DNA from: Stropharia rugosoannulata
Taxonomy: Eukaryota > Basidiomycota > Agaricomycetes > Agaricales > Strophariaceae
Length of the DNA stretch: 64,000 bases
Assembly: GCA_028532985.1 (NCBI GenBank)
Contig: JANCIK010000013.1
Coordinates: forward strand, 1,426,001-1,490,000
Reading direction: 5' to 3'
The notes under the pieces were generated by a model. It was not told the DNA's origin and ran no database searches. It worked only from the letters and a program-made list of their open reading frames with translations. Made by a program: the position numbers and the translations under genes. This document shows positions 11,415 through 22,362 of the stretch, piece after piece (within the stretch, counting starts at the first letter, position 1; every line of letters begins with the position of its first letter).

Positions 11415-12628
11415 TGAGAGGTCTACTGCGTAGCTAGACTCGAAATCGCGAAACACAACACACACACACACCCAGCGGAGCGAGGTCCTATCCCTTAGAT
11501 TGAGCGAACGCCCTCAACTAAATGGTAGTATAATCTATGCTCTGCTCTGGTTCCCGTTCTGGGCGTGCGATGCGCGCACCTTGTGTCCTCTAGTCCTTGT
11601 AATAGCAAGTAGTGCCTGCAAGTTCGTTTGTAAGGAGGGGTTTAATTCTAGTAAATCCCGGATAGAGCCCGGTTGCTAGTGGCGTGTACTAGGCAAAAAA
11701 TGATGAATGAAATAAGTTGTTTTAGCGAACGGCTTCGCTGCGCGCACTTCCGGGTCCGGTGACCTCGTGCGATGCGCGGACTCTCCAAAGTCCAATCAAT
11801 CCAAGACTCTCCAAAGTCTTTCACCCGGCGGTGCAGTCTCACAGTCTAAACACTACAGTGCGAGTTTCCGTACACGGTTGTACTGACTCCTCACTGAGCT
11901 CTCCAAATGACCCGGTGGCCAGAAGCTATCCAAAACTCCTATAATTCACAAACACTTCACAGTTAAAACCCTAACAAAAGCTAAACACAGCCCGCTGACG
12001 GCCTGGGACAGAACCCAGCACACAGATCTAGTGGGTAGACAATTGCTTAAATTACTATAGACCAGGATACAGGTTTATATGCGATGCGCGCATGTGTACT
12101 AATCATAAGGTAAAGTAAATACTAGCAACGCGCGGCCAAAGGTCCGCGCATCGCATCCGGGCGTCCCTTCGAGTGTCCTGATCCCTTGGCATTCGCTGCA
12201 CGCATGTCGTTCGTTCCCTCGGGCTTTTGCGCATCTCTTTTGATGTGCGCCGCCACGGTCACATGATGTGTGGACTTAGGCAAGTTCTGCCTTTGCGATG
12301 CGCGCACATGAGATGCGCGTGCAGCCCTTCACATCGCCCTTGGTACTTGCTCAGCTGTACTCACACCGCACTTCGCTGGTGCTTAACCGTTCTACGCCTC
12401 TTCGATCGCTCGCACGGATGACCAGACTATGCACTTTAGGCTGTGCAGCTCGCTGACCGATCTCTCTCGCAATACGGTGCGCGCAGGCGCTTATAGTCAT
12501 AAAGCGCGCTGATAGCTATAGACTACGAGGCAGGCTCAACTCTAGTCTCTCTGTGTTTCCCGCGCGCAACTATCCCACTAAAGGACCTTCTGACTATTTA
12601 CACCCGTAGCCAAAAAGCAGCCCTATCA
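11415..12628 (-). mobile_element. Solo LTR, Gypsy family A
   Basis: The 1,214-bp unit runs TGAGAGG...CCCTATCA and is flanked by the 4-bp direct repeat ACGA (11,411-11,414 and 12,629-12,632). It is near-identical to the LTRs of copy A. The coding orientation of the family puts it on the minus strand. It carries several TGCGCGCA sites, including one next to the TATA-like element near 12,075. The single LTR with a clean duplication indicates LTR-LTR recombination of a former full element. Confidence 0.9.
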
Positions 12629-12632
12629 ACGA

Positions 12633-13299
12633 CTATACATGGAGCAGGGAGGGGGACTATGCTGTATTAAAAGACAAAACACTTCCGCCATGCATTCCGA
12701 TTTCAACTCTGATAGCTGGTATGGATCCCCCAATTTTTCAATCTCAAGTCAAATTTACCATAAGATATGTCCAGCAAATTTGCAGTGCACAAACGTCGCA
12801 TTATCAATAGGGACATGGTGCAGAGTTATCCAATGAAAACCAGTTTGCCGATGGTCCTGGTGCACGCTCCTGGAGAAGAAGTGCTGGATGCCTGGGTCAA
12901 GTATCTCAGACGCCCTGATCTCAGATGCTTGTTGCATATAAGTTATTGCATGGACTCTTTGGATCAACAATGGTATTTCTAAGAAGATGGTCACATCATC
13001 AGGAAAATCACTTTTTTGCCGAGAGCTATTTAAAGACATTTTAGTAACTTTTAGTCCATCGTTTCAAACTAGATTTAATTAAAGCCCCAATCATATCTTT
13101 AAATAGCTTGATAGGTCTTCGGCAGTCTTTTTAGCCTTGCCTTAAACCAAGTATAGCTTTGTAGGTCTCTGTAGGTCTCTTTAGGTCTCTACAAGTCTTT
13201 TTTATGTACATTTTCTTATAACCATATAAAACTTGTACATTCCACTGTAAAACCATAAATTCTATAGCTATAGGGTAAATTCTAATCTAATTACAAAAA
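12633..13299. other. No gene seen
   Basis: AT-rich sequence without a recognisable coding region. A few copies of GTAGGTCTCT-like units stand in tandem near 13,160-13,200. The minus-strand open frame at 12,755-13,039 has no recognisable similarity. Confidence 0.4.
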
Positions 13300-14360
13300 C
13301 TAACTAAAGAAAAGTCGCAACTGGTGGTCATTTCTATGCAGGTCTTGTCGGGCTCTACTATACAAGTTGATTGGTCGGCAAACCCACCCATTCCAACTCT
13401 GGGTATTCTGATCTAATACTTGTCGTTCTGCCAGAAACTGTATGCCATCACTGTAACTTTGATCGCCCTTTTCATGCTTATCCTGGATTGTCAGAAAGTA
13501 GACTCGTTCCAGTTGAGGCATTGTCGGCAACCAAACAACAGACACAAGTGAGGAAACAAAGTCCCTCATATAACCCATACTAGGATTGGTGTCATACATA
13601 TGGTAATGTAGCAACCGAGGGGTATAGATAATGACTGATTTCAGAAATGAAAGACGACCTAAAGCAGAGGCCCAGTCTCTAGAACACCATGGATATAGTC
13701 CAAGACGATTATCCTAATATAAAGAATATAAGTAAAGATAAGGCAACATAGAAGTATGCAACTAACCTGTATCGGTAGTATTGGCATACGACAGTCATAT
13801 ATAACCTGAAGGTTGACTAAATGGGGACCCAATGAATCGACCCATTTATCCAAAACCTCCGAAACCAACCAAGCAACATCACCACAGTGAATTTGTAAGG
13901 CTTTTACTTGCATATTGGAGAACATAATCGCATAGAGTTTCATAATTGTATTCTGTTGGTTGTTGACTCTGGGAATTCGGAACTGCAATGCCCAAATGTT
14001 AGCAAATGCATTGGTGCAGCTGGAAAGGCGATGCTGTCGGTAGAAACTAGTAAAGTCTTCACAGAATTGGAGCTGGGTTGCATATTGGTCCAGTGATGTC
14101 AGCGAAGGCATAGTGTTTCGGCTTGCTAACCAAGCCTTATATCCCAACTGCCGAAAGACACCTCCTGACTTGTAGCTAGGCAGCTCCCAAAACAAAGCTT
14201 CTAAAATAATATCCTGAAGCTCAAAGGGAACTATTACATTTCACTACATAAGAAAGTATATCAAAATCCAAAATAAATACAACATACTTTTCGTCCATCC
14301 AGGAGCAATAAGCTCCTGAATCTCTTGCAGTGTTGAGGATAATATGTATAGCCATGAAAA
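13300..14360 (-). CDS. F-box/LRR-like protein, 5' end cut by KDZ1
   Basis: The exon at about 14,230-13,766 begins with an F-box-like helix (PFELQDIILEALFWELP) and continues with leucine-rich segments (SSCTNAFANIWALQF, MKLYAIMFSNMQVKALQIHC). A short intron leads to a second exon (GRLSFLKSVIIYTPRLLHY ... LPTMPQLERVYFLTIQ) ending at 13,300. This is the layout of the many F-box-like LRR proteins of Agaricomycetes, which act as substrate receptors in ubiquitin ligases. The coding part upstream of 14,230 is ambiguous and the KDZ1 inverted repeat starts at 14,361, so the first exon is truncated or missing. The assignment rests on pattern, not on a diagnostic motif. Confidence 0.4.
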
Positions 14361-14824
14361 CACATAGGACAGTGCCTGGGTACCGTAATCTATAGTGCTA
14401 CAGTGAACTATTATTATACCGTAGATCACGGAGTTATTTTGAGCCATTGCAGAACTAGTATACTACCATGTCACACGGGACTAATAGCTTTCTAGTATAT
14501 TACCGTGTTTTACGGGGCCATTGTCGACAAATGGTGATGGTCGTCAGGGCAAGATCAACCGGCGGTTCTCTATGTCGAGCAGCGGTGTCAAATGGCAGAT
14601 GGGCTGTGCTAGACCGGCGATTTCGATCGTTGACCGGCGCTATTCAAATTCAATATACTACTATTTTTCAGGGGACCAGTGTGAGGCTAGTATATTACCG
14701 TGGTTCATGGCTGATTTTGAACAAATGATTGTATGAAAACCGGCGGTGCATGATGAGAATCGCCGGTCTGGAATAATAAATGGTATGGGACCATAAATTA
14801 ATATACTACTATACATCACGGGAC
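14361..14824 (+). repeat. KDZ1 left terminal inverted repeat
   Basis: The sequence is the reverse complement of 28,176-28,639 with only scattered differences (e.g. GTCGTCAGG versus GTCATCAGG). It contains several ACCGGCGG/ACCGGCGA sites and repeated TAGTATA-type words that may be transposase sites. The close match implies recent activity. Confidence 0.9.
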
Positions 14825-14938
14825 TATTGTAAATCATTCTAAATTTGTCTATCGAGACCGCCGGTATGCACAAGGCAAGATGTGGAAGACATGAATTTTC
14901 CTGTGGCCCGTTCGTTGACACCTTTCTTCTCAACCACC

Positions 14939-16190
14939 ATGCAACCCACTTCTGACAATAGTCCTATTGATCTGACAGCCTCTGTATCCTCATTCATACA
15001 GACATCTGTCCGTTGCCGCATTAATCAGACTAAAATTAATTCCCCCCCATCGTCATGGGCTGCACAATTAATATGGGAATGTAATGATATTGTTGATACA
15101 CTAGTTATGGCATATCAAAACCAATGTGAGCCTGGACTTACCTGTGTTTTAAAGGACATTACTGATATATGCTAGATTCAACTATATGGAATGTACATGA
15201 CTACATTCAGAGCTTGACAAATAAACAGACTGGCAAGAATGAGGCTGTTGAGAAAAAAATGTTGAAGAAGTTTCCGCCTATATTTATGGAGGAGAGATAC
15301 ATTAAGACACCGTGCATTGTAACAGATAGGGATGGGAATATTTTGGTATGGTATCTACCTAATGCCATGATGTCGTATATGCAGGTAGGTGATGACAATT
15401 GTTGCGCACAATGAGGTCTGACCGTCTGACCGCCGGCCAGTACGGTCTATGGGAGAATTTAGATCAACTGACCCCATTAATGAAGACCACAAGAAATAAT
15501 TCAGACTGGAGAGGTGGCCTGGCCAATTATCATCAGAAGGCAGCCTGGAGGAAGCCAGGAAATGTGAGTCTTGCCTTAGCATGGTTTGAAATGGGCTATG
15601 GGGTAGGTCTATCTATAATTGTAAATACAAGAGTTGATGAATGTGTCCAGATGTCGTTACCGCCAGTTGTCAGCAAAAATATCCGTAAGGCCGCCGGTGT
15701 TACATGGCTTCGACAACAACATATGTTCTTTGCCCTTGTGGGTGGTCTACTAAGTGTGGTTAATCCTAGCCAATATGCCGCCGGTCTCAGGATGCTGACA
15801 TGGCTAGGTGAACACCCGGACCAGGTTCGGCATGGACAAGAGCTGAAGAGTCTATTGGAACACGGGAATGTGCCTTTTGGCGTGCTCACAGTGATCAACA
15901 ACAGAGACTCACCACCGCATCGTGACACCGGCGGCAGTCACTCGATGTTCGACATTGTCATCAGTTTGGGGACTTATAAGAAGGGGACAATGTCACTGCC
16001 TGGATTGGGCTTGGATCTTCATTATCGGCCCGGAACAATAGTTGCCCTATCGAGCAGGGTAGTTGTTCACAGTGCATACTGTAAAGGGGATCGGACTTGT
16101 CTTGTCTTTCACTCAAAGTCTACAATGGCAGACTATACAAATACTCATAGCACTTGGCCTAATGTGAATATGTTTAAAAGCATAAAATGA
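14939..16190 (+). CDS. TET/JBP-family 2-oxoglutarate/Fe(II) dioxygenase
   Basis: Predicted to oxidise 5-methylcytosine (or a related base) in DNA. Exons 14,939-15,125, 15,176-15,384 and 15,441-16,190 give about 381 residues; a further in-frame 54-bp intron (about 15,602-15,655) is possible because the second TET gene in the window breaks there too. An upstream ATG at 14,891 is an alternative start. The catalytic double-stranded beta helix has the iron-binding H-x-D in PPHRDTGG (about residues 292-294), the conserved LPGLGLDLHY strand, the distal iron-binding His in VVVHSAY (about 342) and the 2-oxoglutarate-binding Arg in GDRTCLVFHSK (about 351). All key residues are present, so it should be active. 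The second intron ends inside a CCGCCGG word. The gene lies just inside the left inverted repeat and converges on the partner gene. Confidence 0.88.
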
Positions 16191-16366
16191 TTAAATTGTA
16201 TTTGTACATAACAAAAATTGGGCAAACAGGGAAATACAAAAAACTAATTAACAAGAAGACGAGATGATGATACAACATGAAGAAGGGGACCGGCGGTGCA
16301 ATGGATCGAAAATGGGATGTTGCCTGCCTAGACGTCTGAGTCTGGTTCCCCATCTGCATCTGCATC

Positions 16367-18406
16367 CTAATCATCATCATCAGAAGTAGAGGAGTCTGAG
16401 TTGGGGCTCCAGGTAGAAGGAAGTGATGTGCATACCGAGCTATTGTCCGAGTCATCGTCATCGGTGTGGACATCTAAATGCCGCCGGCCACACCGCCGGT
16501 TGTTAGTACAGCTCGAATCTGTCATAAATACTAAGACTTACACATCGGTGGTGAATCTTCATCCCCACTCTCATTTTGCAGGAGATGAAGTGTATCATCT
16601 CCTGGTGCGGGAACCTCCATGGGGGCCTCATCATCCTCATCAATCTGTTCGAGTGCTTTATGACCGGCGGCGACAATTGTTGAAATCGAGGGCTCATCTT
16701 CCCCATCACTGATTTCCATGGGCGTCCCCGCCTCTTCATTGTCATCGGCCGTCAAATCGATGGGTTGATGCGGGGTATTGCCGTCAGGCATCCCATCTCC
16801 AAGTTGTGGCCTTTGCCCAATGAGACCGGCGGCCTGCAAATCAAGCTCCCTCTGGATCGGGAGTGTTGTGTCGACCAATTGTGGAGTGGGTGTCCTCCGC
16901 ATTGGGGGTCGTCTCCCCTCCAGGCTAGCCCGGTAAGCCTCCATTTCTATGGCAGAGGCCCGTCCAGGTTTGGTGACATTGCATTTGGGGAGGGGTCTCG
17001 CAGGCAAGACCACCTTGTCCGCCGGTACGTCCATCGGGGGTTCATCTTCATCATCGGTCTCCTCACCATCTGTCGTGCACGCAGATTCATGTTCATCTGC
17101 TTCGTTGTCCCCTTCATCCTCTTCGGTTCCTTCACCTTCATCATCCACGTCCTCTGCGACTGGGACCTCCATTGGCAGCTCGTCTTCATCCAAGTCTGGC
17201 TGGATATTTGATGGACCGGCGATGTCACCACCGGCGGTCGTTGGCTCATTCATGATTGTCGCAATGGTGATTTCTCGCCCCTTCCCTTTGCCAATGTGGG
17301 TATCCGCGACAGGCCTTTGCTGCACTGGGTCATTGATTATTAATCTGCCATTGGCGAATGGCTTCCCGGCGATGTATGCAGCCAGCTCTTCGACAGAGGC
17401 CACGCCTGAACGAAGTTGGAATGTGCGTGGGGCTGTCGTAGGACCGGCGGGTGAATTCGAGAATTCATCCGACATCGTGGAGCTTCCCTGAGATGATGAC
17501 CCAACCGAGGGACTAGGACTGCTGTCTTCTGGCAGTGGGCTGATGAATCGCGGCAAGAGACAGTTGCGTCCTGCGATTCCGGGGAGAGGTTCCTGGGGGG
17601 GATAGGTGTAGGTGTTCTTGCCCGGCGGTCGAAGGTTCTCCCACATGCTCTCCCTGGGCTCTTGAGGCCCACCTCGCTGTCCCCGTTCGAACTCGCCCTT
17701 CAACATCTTGAAATAAAATTCAAGCCATTCTAACTTTTCATCCTTCTTCAAGCAGGATTCACAAACTTGATCGAGTGTTGGGTTGGACCCCGCCGGCCTT
17801 GCTGCGAGTCCTGGAATCTCGACCCATGGCACTGGACTGCCAGGGAGATCTGGCATTTGGTGCATGTTGTCGTGGAAATCTATCATGAAAGTTAGAAGTA
17901 TCTCGAAGTGGTGGCGGATGGAATCGGCGGTGACTTGGTAGTCCTCGATATCATCCACCGGTGCGAGCCACCAAATAGGTGTTGTCTCCGTCATTGACAT
18001 TAGCAGGACATCTTCTTTTCTCATGAACTCCAGGTTGTAGGCCGGCGGAATCAGAATGCCATTTGGCCGGCAGGCGATGCCGTAACCGTTGATGGCCAAC
18101 TGATCTAGTAGATACGGCTGCCTCATTCGGTATCCTTTCATTACACATGTTGAAATGTGAATCAATGTGAATTCCTGAATAGAACTGTTAACTGTGAAGC
18201 AATAATCAATAGATAAAACTCACTATTTCCTTCATAAGCAGGCGGGCATAGGGGTTATCATGGCGAAGCTCGCCACCAGTGATCGAGTATCTGAGGCCAC
18301 AGCGGATGCGAAACATGCAGAGGTAAAGAAGCAGGTTGCACTGCACATGATCGATGCGGGCGTCTTCATCAAGGATCGGCATGGGGTTGGTGTTTGAAGA
18401 AGACAT
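16367..18406 (-). CDS. TET-linked acidic protein with CxxC pair and P-M-E-V-P repeats
   Basis: Not a named family that I recognise, but a relative sits in the same convergent place beside the second TET gene (57,690-59,761), so the pair is conserved. Exon 1 (18,406-18,224) encodes MSSSNTNPMPILDEDARIDH; exon 2 starts at 18,174; a 68-bp last intron with a TACTAAC branch site leads to a final exon ending at 16,367. The N-terminal ~190 residues look globular and hold a Cys pair (VCESCLKKDEKLEWL) before a helical segment. The C-terminal half is acidic and repeats an (E/D)xPMEVP-like peptide about five times (DELPMEVP, DEPPMDVP, GTPMEISDGED, EAPMEVP, DSPPM). It may tether the dioxygenase or other partners; this is inference. 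The last intron contains two CCGGCGG words. Confidence 0.65.
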
Positions 18407-18505
18407 TGTGATGAGAAGGAGTTTGAGTAGCCGTGGAGGTAAAAATGAAAGACAAGATCAACAGTGCAGAGATGGTTGATTGATAAGGTCACATGTATTC
18501 ATTCC

Positions 18506-21500
18506 TCAGGCCACATGATACCAGTGGCTTATATAATGTACATGTGCCTTACTAAATCTAGCATCTGCTACCCTACCTAATTCATTCCATAAGTTGATCT
18601 GTGCCTGTGCATAAGCCTGGAAACCTAGTGGGTGAGCGTTGAATTGGCCGGGCGCGTCATTTGATGGGTTTTGAATGGCGGTTACTGCATCTGCCCAGAC
18701 ATTCCGCCGGTCTTTCCACATATTTGCCATATGCACATAGAACCGGACTGTCCAGTCCATTTCATGCTGACATAGAACAACCTCTTCCTCCCAGCGCATT
18801 TTCTGTGCTCTTGCTCATAGCCAATGAATTCGATAGACTACAATTGTATTTAGGCACAGCTTGATGAATATCAATAAAACTTACAATCATTGATTCTTTC
18901 GCGATTGAGATTTCCTGCGACCGGCGGATTATCATCCGGCGGATCCATATTATGTTCTATTCTCCATATCCAAGCCATTCGAGAACTGCTACCCCCCCTT
19001 GCATTCGGTTCAGTTATTGATGCACTAGTATTTGTATCAGCTTTTGACATGATGGGGAATTGTTGTTCAATGGCAGCCCTATCAGTGTCATCCTTTGCAA
19101 GGCGTAGCATTGACAATCTGTTTTCATTATATTTCCGCCGGTGTGTACTGGTTGCCTGTGCCAACACGACCACACGATCCTGAGCTCTGGTGTGATGTGC
19201 ACCATCTGTCCTCCTGACATCAAATGCATATAGCCAAGATTTCTGAATGATTTCTCCACGAATAGATTCCAATAAATCATCAGCATGAGCTTTTCTGATC
19301 TTTAGCTCTGTTTTCTGTAACCGGCAGAGCATAGATTTATCCTGGGCAGATGCACCGGCGGATGTCAAAATCTCTTCGGTGATTTCAGAAGGGAATGCCA
19401 TTAGCTGCCTTTCTGGGTCAGCATTACTGACTTCTTCATTGGCCACCTCTGCTTCTTCATCCGTTTGTGCACCATCCAGGATGGGAACATCATGTTCATC
19501 ATTGAAAGAATTCAAAATATCAATGCCCATGATGTCAACTGCATTGCGAGAAAATTTGTCCAGCTGCTTGCGGTGTGTGCCGGCGGCGTACAAGATCCTG
19601 ACGCTGAGCCACTGTTGGGTCTCCAGGCATACGGCGGACATGGGACCGCAATTCATTTCTAAATAATGAATAAATTGGCTGGTAATAATGATTGACACTA
19701 CGCACTGCATTTGCTCAGCTTGAATACCCTGTGAGAGCCATACAGCTCGACCGCCGGTCTCTCCGTTTCGAATTTCATTCTCTGAAAGCTGCACCTCAAT
19801 TTCTCGCATCGTTGCAGCCTTCTGAACAGCCGGTCGATAAATGTCCATTGCTTCTGGGTCCTCATCTCGGCGGCGTTCAGCAGCCTCGATCTGTTCCAAC
19901 CATTCTGGCAGTTTATCCGCCGGCATACTTGCGGTAATATCATTATAGTACACAATAGCATCAATTTCTTGATTCACTGCTCGAATATATTTCTTGATGA
20001 TTGTAGATGGCATATTGACCGTCTTCTTCCAATTAGAATCGCCCATGTGATCATCGAGTACTTCAGCTCTATGGCCGGCGGTTGCAGTCCGAACACTGCG
20101 AGATGTCTTGTTTAGCAGGCTCCACAGGGTTTCCAGGATTTCTCCGTCTACCATGCCAACACCAGGGATATAGGTAGATGCCCATCTATATAGACATTCT
20201 GTCTTGTGGCCATGTACATGCCAGAGACCCACTGCGCGTATGCATCGAAGTCTTTGTGGCCAAGTGAGACCCTTCATTAGTCGAAATCGCCTAGTCATAT
20301 TCTTGTAGAACTGACACATAATGTCATAAATGAACATGACAGTCTCGATGCCGCCGGTGTTGGTATGCTTGAGTGCTTCAGAAATACTGTAGTCCATGCA
20401 CATTTGACGTTCACCCAATTCGAAGTCAACAAGGCTGCCTGGACAGAAGCAGCCGTGTCTTGCACATGCCTGTACACCAATCCCTCTGACCCGGCGGCCA
20501 GAAACAACCTTTTCACTGTCAAGCTGGGCACGATGAGAATGGCAAGTCGGCGGCTCCTTGAATTTCCTGGAATATTTTTTGGCATCCTTCAAATGCTCCT
20601 GGTATGGACCGGCGGCTGTCATGAATGCCTGGCCGGCTGTCAGATCAATATCATCATGGGCATTCTTTTGATTTAAATGGTCAGCCTTGAAATTCCCATC
20701 AGCACAGTACTTGCGAATAAAAAGAAACTTCTTGTCATTCTCTTTCCAGTCTTCAGGGAGGTTAATTTCTGGTTGAGGACAAGCAGGGCAAAATAGAGCC
20801 AGTATATCGCCGTACATCGATGGTGTCGTTTTAATCCCTCCGCGGTGCCACCGGCGGCGTCTTCACTTGCCCCATCTTCACTGTCTGATTCAGACTGTTC
20901 TGCAACTGGTGGAGGCATAATATCCTCATTTGGTATTTCATTGTCAGCCAGGATCCGGACATCGGGGATAGCTGGTGGGTCAGGTTCTGATTGCCATAGC
21001 CCATGTGCTCTGCCATGCATGGTCCACATCTTCATGTTCCGAAATTGTCTACTGAGCCGGCGGAGCTCACGATATCGATCCAATACTGCCTGTGGGAAGG
21101 CAGGGCAGGTCAACCGGCGGAGCTTTGTGTAATACTGATATGCAGATGTCTTGCACTCCAGGTTAGACAGCCTGAAGTCCCGAAGAACAGCAAATGTGAA
21201 TACAGTCTTGATCACATCAAAGGAGGTTGGGAATAGTGCCAGCTGCATGTATTGGCTATCCTCCGGCGGCTGATTGTTGCAGTGACATTTGACAGCCGGC
21301 AGGTGATGAATGCCATTCACCTCGACAATTGTGACAAATGGATTACCATGGGTATCATTTTGGGCTGGCCTCGGTAAGACTTGAGGGTAAGTAACATCAA
21401 TATCAAAGACAATTGTGTCTTCATCAATGTATTCATCAGCGACTTCCTCAGCTTCGTTGCAGACCGGCATTGTAAGCCCGGCGGAGATCATTTTCATGTT

Positions 21501-22204
21501 CATCGCCATATTCTCCCTCTTGCATTTCCTGTACGTTGTTGTAGTCGACCATTGTATTAGGACATCTATTTCCTTGATGGCCAAGATGAAGCTTTACACC
21601 AACTTGCCATAGTGCCGCCGGTGTGAAAGCACTACCATCCCAACGAAGAATACGATGAAATGGCATGAAATCATGAATCTGCCAGCAACATGTCGTGCAT
21701 AAGAGTCGTCCTCCAAAGCATGCCTTACACTTCCATTTGGCAGCAGGTGCATTGCAAGCATTGCATGTATCGATCCCTCTGGCAGGTGCATGAGATGCCA
21801 TCACAATCTTCAAGTGGGTATCCCTTCTGACCAGCCATTCTCTAAGAAAATCGTTTTGCGACTGCACAATTTAATATATGCAGTGTGCAATTCATGTGGG
21901 TGATATAACATACCTTGCCTCTGTATACTGGTAAATCCAAGTTTTGTAGGTTTTCGATAACCTGATCCTCAGTTATATCTCCAGCATAGTCTAGACGGTC
22001 AGGTACTTCCTGTGGTTCAAAGCCTGGTGGAACATCTGGAATAGCAGGAATAGCAGGAATAGTCAGTGCTACATTCTCTGCAATGGGTTCCCCACCACGT
22101 TTGCGCTTCTTTGTAATGACCTTTCCTCTATGGTCCCGCTCTTCTATCTGGATGCCACCAGCTTGATTTGGAACATTGTGCTGGGTTATACGGACACGGC
22201 GCAT
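18506..22204 (-). CDS. KDZ transposase with CxC2 cysteine cluster
   Basis: This is the element's own transposase (DDE-type, RNase H fold, nuclear). From MRRVRITQHN (22,204), exon 1 ends at 21,914 and exon 2 starts at 21,861. The CxC2-type cluster is CNACNAPAAKWKCKAC..LLCTTCC, followed by HRILRW, KLHLGHQGNRCPN and VEVNGIHHLPAVKCHC. The transposase core begins MYGDILALFCPACPQPEINLP and has CMDYSISEALKH, IYDIMCQFYKN and LWHVHGHKTECLYRW..VDGEILETLW, hallmarks of KDZ. A last exon gives the DRW-like helical tail (MRWEEEVVLCQHEMDWTVRF) ending at 18,506. The reading frame changes near 21,480 and 20,850. Both places carry CCGGCGG words and could be short introns or real frameshifts, so I cannot say whether this copy is functional. 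It shares a 158-bp divergent promoter region with the AT-hook gene. Confidence 0.85.
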
Positions 22205-22362
22205 TGGGAGTAGACAGTTGCGTGTGCATTCAGTGTTCGACCTTATATTAAGAAACCAATGGCACATGTGTTCTGCCTCATGTCGTTATCAATAAATGTA
22301 TCTATTTTAATCTACTTATAAGCAGGAATGCATCGGTCTATTTTTTCATCCCTTTCCCCATA
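22205..22362. promoter_or_regulatory. Divergent promoter region of KDZ1
   Basis: The 158 bp between the transposase start (minus) and the AT-hook gene start (plus) must hold both promoters. It is AT-rich, and notably lacks the ACCGGCGG word found elsewhere in the element. Confidence 0.5.

Noticed and set aside
16765..17491. Plus-strand open frames inside the acidic partner gene
   Set aside because: Ser/Val-rich translations are the mirror of acidic repeats on the real strand.
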